The notes beneath the pieces are model-generated. The model saw only the letters and a list, made by a program, of their open reading frames with translations. It searched no databases and was not told the origin of the DNA. From the NCBI GenBank assembly GCA_946530355.1, contig CAMNAB010000068.1:1-15765 (forward strand): 15,765 bases of DNA, read 5' to 3'. The translations under genes were made by a program, and so were the position numbers. Of the stretch, positions 6,222 to 13,189 are shown piece by piece (position 1 is the stretch's first letter; each line of letters opens with the position of its first letter). The DNA is from Firm-04 sp003446315. Its GTDB lineage: Bacteria > Bacillota > Clostridia > Oscillospirales > Ruminococcaceae.

Positions 6222-6734
6222 ATGTTGTTTATGCAAGTTATCACGATTAAATATGACAAGCGCAGCCGTTCCGGGGAAAATATGAGACGGATCAGAGCGA
6301 TTCGATTTTTACCGATTCCGATGCAAAACGCAGACCTGACGAACGGAGAATATTTTCTTTATGATAATCGGTATCAAAAAGCAAAAGTTTATCCCTTTAC
6401 AGAGCGCTTTCGAGTCACAGAACGGGTTTTTGTCACGAAGGTTGATGAAACATATCAGGTATTGTATTCCGATCGTCCTGCTGACCAACACTTCAAAGCT
6501 GTCATGATGCTGCATCACAATGAATACGGCAGAGTGGTGTATCATGTAAGAGAAACGACGTTTGATGGAGAATGGTTCTATTGCCGAACGATCATCAATT
6601 TCTTTGATACAGATGAATCAAAACTTCGCACAAAACTATTCTTCCGGAAAGAGCCGGATCATTTCTTTGCGGATATGGCGTATTTGCGTTATTGCGGGGA
6701 TTATGGAAAAGACGTTTCTAAAAATCCGTTCTGA
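6222..6734 (+). CDS. Hypothetical protein (170 aa)
   Basis: I do not recognise the family. The ATG follows AAAGGTGG at seven bases, and a near-consensus promoter lies upstream, so the gene is very likely expressed. The protein is soluble, without signal peptide or membrane helix, and rich in aromatic residues. Alternating hydrophobic strands such as FRVTERVFVTKV and AVMMLHHNEYGRVVYHVRETTF suggest a mostly beta fold, followed by a W/F/Y-rich C-terminal part. It stands alone between the LRR unit and another orphan gene. Small solitary beta-rich proteins in such positions are often orphan immunity or stress proteins, but nothing here proves that. Confidence 0.65.
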   Translation: MLFMQVITIKYDKRSRSGENMRRIRAIRFLPIPMQNADLTNGEYFLYDNRYQKAKVYPFTERFRVTERVFVTKVDETYQVLYSDRPADQHFKAVMMLHHNEYGRVVYHVRETTFDGEWFYCRTIINFFDTDESKLRTKLFFRKEPDHFFADMAYLRYCGDYGKDVSKNPF

Positions 6735-6862
6735 GCATTTGCAGTGCACGGAAAGGCGTATGATCTGATTGACGCAGGCTGATGATTTCCTCTGTATCGT
6801 GCAGACGTTTCCGATACCGTTTCGTTACAGGACTGCAATACATTGAATAGGAGATGTGTTTT

Positions 6863-7459
6863 TTGGAGTATGTATTTCAGGATACCGAATCATTGCAAAC
6901 ACCGGTCGGTGCATTTGTTGTAACAGACGGCGAAAAGCGCATTCGTTTTTCTGTCAGAAAGAATGAATGCATCCCCCAGACATATCAATCACCGGATACC
7001 GGCGAAATGCGAGAAATACGAACAGATACTTTATACAGCATCATAATTGACACCGGTATATTAGAGATCGGAAAAACATACAAGATCATGTTCACAGCCG
7101 GAAGTTGGAAGTTCTGTGATGGTGATGAACATACGGATTGTTATTTTTCGATCATAAACGACTGGGCTGTCGGCATTGGCGGCTATGATCCGAACGATGA
7201 TGAAAAATTACGACAGGCATTCGCGTACACAAAACAGATTGGTCTTCCGGACGAAAAAAAGGAGATCATAGCCCCGGAACGCTATGATGAGACAAAGTTT
7301 GTCGGATATCAGATTGAAGTGCTTGATAATTGTAACGGCTATGCGTTTACATTATTGGATCGAACATGGGATAAAATATTGTTTGATGTGGCTTGGATAC
7401 AGATTACAAAATATTCGCCGGATGAGTGTGAGGATGCTTTGGCAATCTGGCTGTGCTGA
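6863..7459 (+). CDS. Hypothetical protein, immunity-like, TTG start
   Basis: The best start is TTG at 6863, eight bases after AGGAGA. An ATG at 6854 overlaps that ribosome binding site and would be unusable. The product has 198 residues, is acidic and soluble, and has no recognisable motif. It has two parts: a beta-rich first half (VGAFVVTDGEKRIRFSV, TLYSIIIDTGILEIGKTYKI) and a second half after GGYDPNDDEKLRQAF that also alternates short strands and ends in DALAIWLC. I found no convincing promoter in the 128 bases upstream; TTGACG at 6769 lacks a good -10. It may depend on readthrough from the gene at 6222. A role as an orphan immunity protein is a guess from size, acidity and setting. Confidence 0.6.
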   Translation: MEYVFQDTESLQTPVGAFVVTDGEKRIRFSVRKNECIPQTYQSPDTGEMREIRTDTLYSIIIDTGILEIGKTYKIMFTAGSWKFCDGDEHTDCYFSIINDWAVGIGGYDPNDDEKLRQAFAYTKQIGLPDEKKEIIAPERYDETKFVGYQIEVLDNCNGYAFTLLDRTWDKILFDVAWIQITKYSPDECEDALAIWLC

Positions 7460-7544
7460 TGATTACGCAAATGAAAAAGAGCAAAGGGATTCTCCCGCAC
7501 GCGCATCATCACGGGAGAGGCGCTTATACATTCCAACTTTGCAT

Positions 7545-7769
7545 TCAGTCTGCTTTGATCTGCTCCCATGTCAGCGCGCTGTCTGTCGGTTTCAGCCAGT
7601 AGTAATCGGAAAGGCTCAGACCGTAGCTGCGCGACAAAAGCTGCTGCGGAACCGCAACACCCAGCGCTTGCAATGCGTCGCGCACACCGGAACGGCTTGC
7701 CGGAATGCAGCGGTCAGCCCACCATTCATTGAACGAGGCGCGGTCAACGCCGCTTTTATTTGTGCGCAC
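7545..7769 (-). pseudogene. Fragment of a HipA-like kinase gene
   Basis: On the minus strand about 70 codons read through SFNEWWADRCIPASRSGVRD and LLSRSYGLSLSDYYWLKP to WEQI. I recognise this stretch from the central part of HipA-like kinase proteins of Firmicutes, where residues like GLSLSDQYW(I/F)KP precede the kinase core. Here the normal N-terminus is missing (the frame starts at a GTG abutting GAGGAG) and the protein stops three residues after WEQI, so the ATP-binding and catalytic residues are absent. A promoter and palindrome are retained upstream (7791-7819). It looks like the residue of an internal deletion in a HipA-type gene. The family call is from memory of the motif only. Confidence 0.5.
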
Positions 7770-7790
7770 CTCCTCTCATATGATACAATT

Positions 7791-7819
7791 ATCATACCAC
7801 AAATGTTGCGAAAACGCAA
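7791..7819 (-). promoter_or_regulatory. Promoter of the HipA-like remnant with a palindromic operator
   Basis: On the minus strand TTGCGT (7814-7819), 17 bases, TATGAT (7791-7796). The palindrome TTGCG-AAAA-CGCAA (7806-7819) covers the -35 box and lies 7 bases from the -35 of the divergent + promoter at 7827. That is a natural place for an Xre/HipB-type repressor, none of which is encoded in the window. Confidence 0.5.
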
Positions 7820-7826
7820 TACTGTG

Positions 7827-7856
7827 TTGACGAAGCGAATGGATTTGTGTTATAAT
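7827..7856 (+). promoter_or_regulatory. Sigma-A promoter of the gene at 7917
   Basis: TTGACG (7827-7832), 18 bases, TATAAT (7851-7856) with TG upstream of the -10. It is divergent from the HipA-remnant promoter and next to the same palindrome. Confidence 0.65.
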
Positions 7857-7916
7857 CAGTATAATAAAACATTGATGTTCAACAAGCATCCTACTAACGA
7901 ATGAGCGAGGTGCATA

Positions 7917-8453
7917 ATGGAAATACATATTATTCCGTCAAGCAGAGAACGAACCTTATTGATAAAAGCAGATGATGAAGGCAAACTTAAAATTGCATTA
8001 AAGAATGAAGCATTCAAAAAGAAAATTCATGATGAATATGAAGGATTTGTTTTTTTCTTCATGAAAAAGCATTCGCTCTGTTCTTTCAAATCAATGAGTA
8101 TTCGTATTATAGATCAAGCCACTAATAACATAAGAATTGAAACTAATAATGCAAAACGAACTATTACTCTCCCTTTTGAGATAATCGAAGAGATCAAAAC
8201 AATTGTAAGTTCAGTATATCCAGTTATGACGAATGAAAACTACTATCTTGAAGAAGCAATAATGTTCGACGGATACGACTATCATATTTATTTCTCAGAT
8301 TTGGCAAATGCATATTATTGTACCGTTGATATTTTTCAATATCATATTTCTGAAGATTCAGCGAATGTCAAACAATTAGTATTACTTTTACAGCAAATCT
8401 TCAATATTTTAGAACGAAACGGCGTGGACATTAGCCTGTTTAGCTTGCAATAA
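7917..8453 (+). CDS. Hypothetical protein, AT-rich gene (178 aa)
   Basis: The ATG follows GAGGTG at the proper distance and a good promoter lies upstream. The gene is clearly more AT-rich, and richer in AAA, ATT and AAT codons, than the flanking LRR and operon genes, which suggests a different origin. The protein is soluble, without a signal peptide, and opens with EIHIIPSSRERTLLIKAD. It ends in a helical stretch, VKQLVLLLQQIFNILERNGV. I recognise no catalytic motif. Its length, orphan setting and composition resemble immunity or element-borne accessory proteins. It is followed 16 bases later by a truncated dehydrogenase with its own ribosome binding site, so the two share a transcript. Confidence 0.65.
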   Translation: MEIHIIPSSRERTLLIKADDEGKLKIALKNEAFKKKIHDEYEGFVFFFMKKHSLCSFKSMSIRIIDQATNNIRIETNNAKRTITLPFEIIEEIKTIVSSVYPVMTNENYYLEEAIMFDGYDYHIYFSDLANAYYCTVDIFQYHISEDSANVKQLVLLLQQIFNILERNGVDISLFSLQ

Positions 8454-8469
8454 ATTAAGGAGCGTTTCC

Positions 8470-8622
8470 ATGAACGAATTTGCAGGCAAGGTCGCCGTCA
8501 TCACGGGCGGTGCAAACGGAATCGGCAAATGTATCGCGGAAGAATTCCGCAAGCAAGGTGCGGCAGTCTGTGTGATTGATAAAGCGGACGGCGATCATGG
8601 CTGGTCTCTGAACACGTATTAA
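8470..8622 (+). pseudogene. Truncated short-chain dehydrogenase/reductase (SDR) gene
   Basis: A 50-codon frame begins at an ATG behind TAAGGAG (7 bases). The first 40 residues are a perfect SDR N-terminus: a beta strand KVAVIT, the NAD(P)-binding glycine motif TGGANGIG, a helix CIAEEFRKQG, and the next strand AVCVIDKADGD. It then ends in HGWSLNTY and a stop, lacking about 200 residues including the YxxxK catalytic pair. It is thus a 5' stub left by a deletion or insertion, still with translation signals. Codon use is GC-richer than the preceding gene. Confidence 0.75.
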
Positions 8623-8628
8623 CATAGC

Positions 8629-8675
8629 AGCACTCCGCTCGGAACGAATCGAACGGAGTGCTTTCGTTTATTTTT
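8629..8675 (+). terminator. Intrinsic terminator after the SDR stub
   Basis: AGCACTCCG (8629-8637) and CGGAGTGCT (8654-8662) form a 9-bp stem followed by a T-rich tail (TTCGTTTATTTTT). Confidence 0.75.
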
Positions 8676-8815
8676 GGTGTGATCGGGTTGTGAAAAGCGA
8701 TTTTCTATTTCGGCAGTTCCCGAAATATTTTGTGTGAATGGATTGTGAAATAGCCCATTTCATGACTGAATAGATAGATGTAACCCAATATCTGTTTTGA
8801 CAAGCCGTTTTCGTG

Positions 8816-8842
8816 AACCGCCTTGTTTGCAAGGCGGTTTTT
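8816..8842 (+). terminator. Second intrinsic terminator with no obvious gene before it
   Basis: AACCGCCTTG, a TTTG loop, CAAGGCGGTT and further T residues form a 10-bp stem. Between this and the previous terminator (8676-8815) I see no coding frame, promoter or repeat; the stretch is probably the residue of a deleted gene. An open frame on the minus strand there has no ribosome binding site. Confidence 0.75.
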
Positions 8843-8862
8843 CATGCTATGGAACCATATTA

Positions 8863-8896
8863 TACGCAAGATATTGAACATCCGACCTGTTATAAT
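8863..8896 (+). promoter_or_regulatory. Shared-motif promoter of the YpsA/SLOG gene
   Basis: TACGCA-N6-TGAACA (8863-8880), then T-N6-TGT-TATAAT (-10 at 8891-8896). The right half TGAACAT (8875-8881) and its spacing to the extended -10 are identical in three other promoters here (12468, 14969, 15690). No -35 consensus is present. Confidence 0.6.
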
Positions 8897-8945
8897 AGCT
8901 TTAGCCGGGAACGGTGAAATCAAGAAAACAAAAGGAGAATCTTCG

Positions 8946-9437
8946 ATGAAAAAAACAGTATGCTTTACCGGACACAGAGTATTGTCTGAAAGTGCGAAAC
9001 AGCTTTTCAGCAGGCTGTATACTGTACTCGAAAAGCTCGTGACGGAACAGGGAATAACAGATTTTTATGCAGGAGGAGCAGTTGGATTTGACACAATTGC
9101 AGCGAAATGTGTTTTGCGGCTGCGAGACGCATTGAAAGAGGGAGCAGAAGTGCGGCTACATCTTGTTCTGCCATGCTGCAATGAAGATCAGACGAAAAAC
9201 TGGACAGCAGAGCAGAAATATGAGTTTCGCTGTATTTTACAGCGTGCTGACAGTGTAGAATACACCGCGCAGAAGCATGACCCGCAGTGTATGGGACGCA
9301 GAAACGCAAAGCTGGTTGAATATGCCACTCACTATTGCGTCTGCTATTATGACATCAATCACAGAAGCGGGACAGCGCAGACCGTCAATCTGGCAAAGCA
9401 AAAGGGATTGCAAATCATCAATCTGTTTACTACATAA
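8946..9437 (+). CDS. YpsA/SLOG-family (DUF1273-like) nucleotide-binding protein
   Basis: A 163-residue protein with the SLOG Rossmann-like layout. Near the N-terminus is the first strand and FTGHR (7-11), then the glycine-rich nucleotide loop YAGGAVGFDTIAA (41-53). The conserved RN (119-120) and SGT (141-143) follow near the C-terminus. These match the YpsA-like branch of the SLOG superfamily, proposed to bind nucleotides or NAD/ADP-ribose derivatives and related to DprA and LOG proteins. The ligand is unknown. The ATG follows AAAGGAG at nine bases. It is the first gene behind one of the four shared-motif promoters and is followed by a small gene 35 bases on. The function of YpsA proteins is poorly settled; nucleotide sensing in stress or phage response is a reasonable inference only. 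Confidence 0.8.
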   Translation: MKKTVCFTGHRVLSESAKQLFSRLYTVLEKLVTEQGITDFYAGGAVGFDTIAAKCVLRLRDALKEGAEVRLHLVLPCCNEDQTKNWTAEQKYEFRCILQRADSVEYTAQKHDPQCMGRRNAKLVEYATHYCVCYYDINHRSGTAQTVNLAKQKGLQIINLFTT

Positions 9438-9472
9438 AAAATGTACGCAGAACGGATCGGGAGGATGGTACT

Positions 9473-9679
9473 ATGGGTCTGGAAAAAGCAATCGAACACG
9501 GAAAAGAACACCGGAAACCATATAGAGGTTTGGCTGCTTATGATACCTGGTGCCGAAATCACGGTCCTTGCATCTACTGCGTGAATAACAGACTGTATCA
9601 AAGGAAAAAGGAAATCGAAAAGGCAAATGATAAGATGAAAGAGGCATTGGAAGAAATATCATTTCATCAGGAAGTGTGA
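9473..9679 (+). CDS. Small conserved Cys-containing protein (68 aa)
   Basis: The ATG has GGGAGGATGG seven bases upstream. The product opens GLEKAIEHGKEHRKPYRG and continues with CRNHGPCIYC, a likely zinc- or metal-binding cysteine/histidine cluster, ending in a charged helix (KKEIEKANDKMKEALEE). Short proteins starting xKAIEHGKEHRKPY with a CRNHGxCxxC motif are familiar from Clostridia genomes, often within phage or conjugative elements; I know no assigned function. It follows the YpsA/SLOG gene by 35 bases and is probably in the same operon. Confidence 0.75.
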   Translation: MGLEKAIEHGKEHRKPYRGLAAYDTWCRNHGPCIYCVNNRLYQRKKEIEKANDKMKEALEEISFHQEV

Positions 9680-9681
9680 GT

Positions 9682-10029
9682 ATGGATTTTATCGTTGAGA
9701 AACTGATCAAAGTCAAAAAACACATTCTGTATCATGTACCTGCTTATCTTTTACAATCCATAAAGCGTTCGGTCAGTCCGTTTTCCGGCAGTGTTCTGAT
9801 AATCAATCACCGACTGCCGGCAGAGCGTCTGCTTTTGATTGCAGAAAGGAATCATACTATAATTCAGATGACAAAAGCATTTGACTGCGGCTTATATCAT
9901 GCAAGGAACGGAACGATATCTGAGTGGAACAGCACGATTATTGTGTTTCATCTAATGCAGTTTGAACTGGAAATCAGTCTGGCAAACGTGAGTACACTTT
10001 TACACCTTTACTTACAAGAGCATCCTTGA
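9682..10029 (+). CDS. Hypothetical protein, possible third gene of the SLOG operon
   Basis: The ATG at 9682 comes two bases after the previous stop, with AGGAAG about eight bases upstream, so coupling is plausible. The 115 residues have a protein-like pattern (FIVEKLIKVKKHILYHVPAY, RLPAERLLLIAERNHTII) but match nothing I recognise. The last 18 or so codons run over the 3' end of the convergent WYL-LRR gene (from 9974), which is unusual for two real genes and suggests the original C-terminus was lost when the two units were joined. It could be a chance frame, but the tight coupling argues for a real, shortened gene. Confidence 0.4.
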   Translation: MDFIVEKLIKVKKHILYHVPAYLLQSIKRSVSPFSGSVLIINHRLPAERLLLIAERNHTIIQMTKAFDCGLYHARNGTISEWNSTIIVFHLMQFELEISLANVSTLLHLYLQEHP

Positions 10030-11677
10030 TTTTTCTCATATCATCAGTATCCAATTTCGGACAATCTATTCGCAGTTCTTTGAGATGATTCATCTGGTAG
10101 ATAAAAGACAAATCCTTAAGCATATCACATTGAGTTATTTCCAAGCGCTCGATCTGCTCCGCGTTCTCCAGTGCAGAGCAGTCTTCCAATGAATTACAAT
10201 AAACCAAAGATAGGCTGCGAAGTGATGCCATTTCCGAAACAAATGAAACATCTTTTAAGTTGCAGCTAAGGAATGTCAAGGATTTCAGCGGGGACTTCTT
10301 TGCTAATTGCAGCGCAAGAGACAAATCATCTGTTTGCAGTTCTTCTATTTTATCAAGGGCAGTAACCGTATCAACAGGGAAAGCGCAGTTCACAAGATGC
10401 AATCTTCTAAGATAATGCAATTGGCTCAGATATTCAGCATGGTCTATTGTACAGTCATTCAAAGAAAGAGAAATAATATCCGGCATTTCACTTAAAATCG
10501 ACAGATCAATATGCTCTTTCTCATGCTTTCCTTTGCCCAGAAATTTTCCTTTTCCACGATACAAGATTGCTTTTCCAGAACGTATTTTTGAAAAACGGAT
10601 TGCTTCCGAAAAATCTTTCGCAGTAAATACTCTGACATGGAGTGGCTTTCCTGTAACATGATACAGTCTTTTCGCTTCGGAAAGTGATTCCACAATTTCC
10701 TTGCGGAAATCATCAGGGGATATTACAACAATTGTTTCTGCGTGTGTAAACGCCCATGCTTTCATAGCTTCCCGTGTTGTACGGACAATCACGATTACGG
10801 TTTCAGAATCGAAGTTTTCACTCTGTTCCGGCGCAATTCGGAAATCGCTGCCAAAAGCATCAACGACTTCATCGACTGCATCCCGGAAACATTGCAGCTT
10901 AAATGTCTCCACCACGCCGCCGCAAAGATCAGGCTGTGCATCCACATAAGCGCTCATGCCGCCGCAGGCTTCAATCTCTTTCAGCAGCGGAATATCCGTC
11001 CGGCGGGTTTCCAAATCCTTGAAGTTACACAAACGGTCAAGGCGCCATGAAAGCATCTTTTCGCTGTCGGGCAATGCACCGAACAGATAGTATTTTCCGT
11101 TTTTGTATACGATATCATACGGATTGATGACGATGTTTTCCGGGTAAACGAGCTCTGTCTGCATTTCTGCTGTATAGGTCAGGAAATTGCAGCTGATCTG
11201 ATGCTGATCGAATATCGCTTGCTGGACACGCTCAAGATTCAGAAAAACTTCCAAACGAGGATTCTTCCGCGTCTTTGTAGTGCGGTATACCTGTTTCTTC
11301 ATATATTTTTGGAATTCATGCGAACCGAGCGCTGACAATGCCTCAATGATATCTGCTGCTGCGCGGTGCGTAGCGAAATCAGAATAAAGCACACTGTCAG
11401 CAAGAAAGCGCAGTTCGCCGTCAGAAAGCACAGCGCCGTCATAGAAGACACCTTTATCATCCTGCACAATCGGGAAGCCGGCTTCGACCAATGCGTTCAA
11501 TTTATCATAGATATTATTGCGCGCCGGAAGAAAACCATATTTTTCATGGATCCTGCTGCGAAGTTCTTCTTTCGGCATCGGGTGTTCGATGTCAGTGCTA
11601 TCCTTCAAAATCTCCAGAATCATCAGAAAGATCATACTTTTCTTTCCCTGTACCATTGCAGGATCCGGTATCAGCAT
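9974..11677 (-). CDS. WYL-domain transcriptional regulator fused to a leucine-rich repeat domain
   Basis: A 567-residue protein. Residues 1-85 look like a helix-turn-helix region (PKEELRSRIHEKYGFLPARN, then NIYDKLNALVEAGFPI and a wing-like VFYDG). Residues 145-230 are the WYL ligand-sensing domain (INPYDIVYKNGKYYLFGA, WRLDRLCNFKDLE). Residues 253-340 fit the WCX extension (VVETFKLQCFRDAVDEVVD). Ordinary WYL regulators end near residue 340. Here a further 225 residues follow, with about seven leucine-rich units from 388 to 545 (ISLSLNDCTI, RRLHLVNCAF, KSLTFLSCNL, RSLSLVYCN, ERLEITQCD, KELRIDCPK). The ATG follows AAGGAGAA and lies 13 bases after the hydrolase stop. WYL proteins regulate DNA-damage and anti-phage genes in response to nucleic acid or nucleotide ligands. 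The LRR part could bind a partner protein. The fusion looks intact. Confidence 0.85.
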   Translation of the reverse strand: MLIPDPAMVQGKKSMIFLMILEILKDSTDIEHPMPKEELRSRIHEKYGFLPARNNIYDKLNALVEAGFPIVQDDKGVFYDGAVLSDGELRFLADSVLYSDFATHRAAADIIEALSALGSHEFQKYMKKQVYRTTKTRKNPRLEVFLNLERVQQAIFDQHQISCNFLTYTAEMQTELVYPENIVINPYDIVYKNGKYYLFGALPDSEKMLSWRLDRLCNFKDLETRRTDIPLLKEIEACGGMSAYVDAQPDLCGGVVETFKLQCFRDAVDEVVDAFGSDFRIAPEQSENFDSETVIVIVRTTREAMKAWAFTHAETIVVISPDDFRKEIVESLSEAKRLYHVTGKPLHVRVFTAKDFSEAIRFSKIRSGKAILYRGKGKFLGKGKHEKEHIDLSILSEMPDIISLSLNDCTIDHAEYLSQLHYLRRLHLVNCAFPVDTVTALDKIEELQTDDLSLALQLAKKSPLKSLTFLSCNLKDVSFVSEMASLRSLSLVYCNSLEDCSALENAEQIERLEITQCDMLKDLSFIYQMNHLKELRIDCPKLDTDDMRKIKDALVSKGVKVYSRLPD

Positions 11678-11690
11678 CGCAATTCTCCTT

Positions 11691-12446
11691 TCACTTCATC
11701 AGCCAGTCAACGGCTGCGGTTATGACCTGAGGCAATTCGCCTTCTTTCCTGAACAGATGGTCGGCACCCGCAATCGTTTTCCGCACGATCTGCGGATTGC
11801 GCTCACAGAAAGCAATGGTATCCTGCGGCAGCACAACATCATCGCAGTCCCCGTGAATCAGCAGCATCGGGCGCTTGTGGTCAGTCCGGAACACATCATG
11901 TGAACAGAGTTCAGTATAAAACGAATACGGTACTTTCAGCTTACGCTCATAGCCGAGCTGAACATGACCTGTTTCCTTGTATTCCGTCATTCCGGATGTC
12001 TCACGTTCCACGATCCGTGCAAAAACATCCTGCATATTCACAGCCGGTGCGCGCAGAACGATCCGCACGGATTCCGGTATCAGCTGCAGTGAATTCAGCG
12101 TGATATAACCGCCGAAGCTGGTTGCAAATATGCCCTGCCAGACTGCATCCGGCAAGCGGATATTCATGTATTCCATCACATCCTGAAAATCGCGGATGCA
12201 GTTGCCGAGACTGAACAGTTCATCCTGTTCATCCGTCCCGTGTCCGGGGTAATTGAACGCGATCACAGCGGTATCCTCTTCCGTCAGCTTGTCAGCCAAT
12301 GCCGTGATTGCCCAGCTTTCCATGCTTCCGGCAAAGCCGTGCAGCGCGATGACATATTTACGGAATGAATCAGTATCCGGCGTAAACAGCTTCATTTGCA
12401 GGTTACGGACGCGCATCGGGTTACAGTTGATATATTTGATTTTCAT
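11691..12446 (-). CDS. Alpha/beta hydrolase (serine hydrolase)
   Basis: A 251-residue cytoplasmic alpha/beta hydrolase. The oxyanion-hole motif HGFAGS is at 36-41, followed by FNYPGHG at 64-70. The nucleophile elbow is ATSFGG with Ser110, where alanine replaces the usual first glycine of GxSxG. The acid is probably in HGDCDD (198-203), and His230 lies in GADHLF. All triad members are present, so it should be active as an esterase, lipase or peptidase-type hydrolase on a small substrate. The ATG follows AAAGGGGCGATGTT. A shared-motif promoter overlaps the end of the upstream phosphatase gene, so this gene and the WYL-LRR gene 13 bases downstream can be transcribed as a pair. Being paired with a regulator suggests its substrate or product relates to the regulator's signal, which is inference. 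Confidence 0.85.
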   Translation of the reverse strand: MKIKYINCNPMRVRNLQMKLFTPDTDSFRKYVIALHGFAGSMESWAITALADKLTEEDTAVIAFNYPGHGTDEQDELFSLGNCIRDFQDVMEYMNIRLPDAVWQGIFATSFGGYITLNSLQLIPESVRIVLRAPAVNMQDVFARIVERETSGMTEYKETGHVQLGYERKLKVPYSFYTELCSHDVFRTDHKRPMLLIHGDCDDVVLPQDTIAFCERNPQIVRKTIAGADHLFRKEGELPQVITAAVDWLMK

Positions 12447-12467
12447 AACATCGCCCCTTTTGCATTC

Positions 12468-12501
12468 ATTATATCACGATTGATGTTCAAAATCCTGAAC
12501 A
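12468..12501 (-). promoter_or_regulatory. Shared-motif promoter of the hydrolase/WYL-LRR pair
   Basis: On the minus strand a perfect dyad TGTTCA-GGATTT-TGAACA (12484-12501), then T-N6-TGA-TATAAT (-10 at 12468-12473). The extended -10 TGA is also the stop codon of the phosphatase gene. This is the best dyad of the four related promoters. Confidence 0.65.
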
Positions 12502-13175
12502 TTGTGTGAATTTTCAATGACAAGATTCACACGGTGCAGCATTTGATATACCCATGTATTATAATACGGGCATTCCGGTTCGGGAAGCCCGTAAAGTTCA
12601 GCCGCGAATTTCCCGACCGCAGCAGAACGGGATTTTCCGGCAAAACAATGAATCAGCATCGTATCAACAGTCGAATGATCTCTGAGAAAAGCAATAATCT
12701 GCGCGGCTTGCTGCTCGTTCATCAGTTTCACACCGACTTCCGGATCCTCAAAATCATCGAAATACAAAGTCAGCACACCGCGGCAAAACCGATTCTCGGA
12801 CAAAGTGAAGCCAAAATTATAGTCGCCGGAATTCTGAATTGAGATTGCGGCATACGATTTTGTATTCTGCGGCGCGCGTCCGGTTTTCGGATCGCTGAAA
12901 TGAGACATCACAAATTTCAGCGCATCCGCAGCAGAACAGATCAGTATGTTCGGATGCTTCATTTCCTTCCCCCCATATAACAGATCATCAAGCAGCCCGT
13001 TGCTGTATGATTCAAGAAAGTTCGTACTTTTCATTTCACCATTCATCAAAAGGCTGAATCCTTTTAACGGGCGCATATCATAGGGCAGGTCATCGGGCTT
13101 CACACGCTCTGCCGCAAGCAGAGAATCCCAGTATGCCGCGATATCCTTTGAATTCAGATAGCTGTAGATATCCAT
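12474..13175 (-). CDS. Protein tyrosine/dual-specificity-type phosphatase
   Basis: A 233-residue protein carrying the phosphatase loop H176-C177-FAGKS-R183-S184, a match to the HCX5R(S/T) signature in which the cysteine is the nucleophile and the arginine binds phosphate. A loop with acidic residues (FDDFEDPEV, 139-147) lies before it and could supply the general acid. The last 50 residues after the loop are helical. The family is compact and cytoplasmic; the substrate (phosphoprotein, phosphoinositide or nucleotide) cannot be assigned. The ATG follows GAGGTG, 14 bases after the stop of the coiled-coil gene. Its last codons overlap the promoter of the hydrolase gene, tying it physically to that pair. 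Confidence 0.8.
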   Translation of the reverse strand: MDIYSYLNSKDIAAYWDSLLAAERVKPDDLPYDMRPLKGFSLLMNGEMKSTNFLESYSNGLLDDLLYGGKEMKHPNILICSAADALKFVMSHFSDPKTGRAPQNTKSYAAISIQNSGDYNFGFTLSENRFCRGVLTLYFDDFEDPEVGVKLMNEQQAAQIIAFLRDHSTVDTMLIHCFAGKSRSAAVGKFAAELYGLPEPECPYYNTWVYQMLHRVNLVIENSHNVQDFEHQS

Positions 13176-13189
13176 TTTACACCTCAGTG

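Noticed and set aside
7491..7518. Hairpin TCTCCCG/CGGGAGA after the gene at 6863 as a terminator
   Set aside because: Only seven base pairs with a 14-base loop, and no T run directly follows on either strand.
8705..8923. 72-codon open frame on the minus strand between the SDR stub and the YpsA gene
   Set aside because: No ribosome binding site or family resemblance, and it crosses a strong terminator and the shared-motif promoter of the opposite strand.
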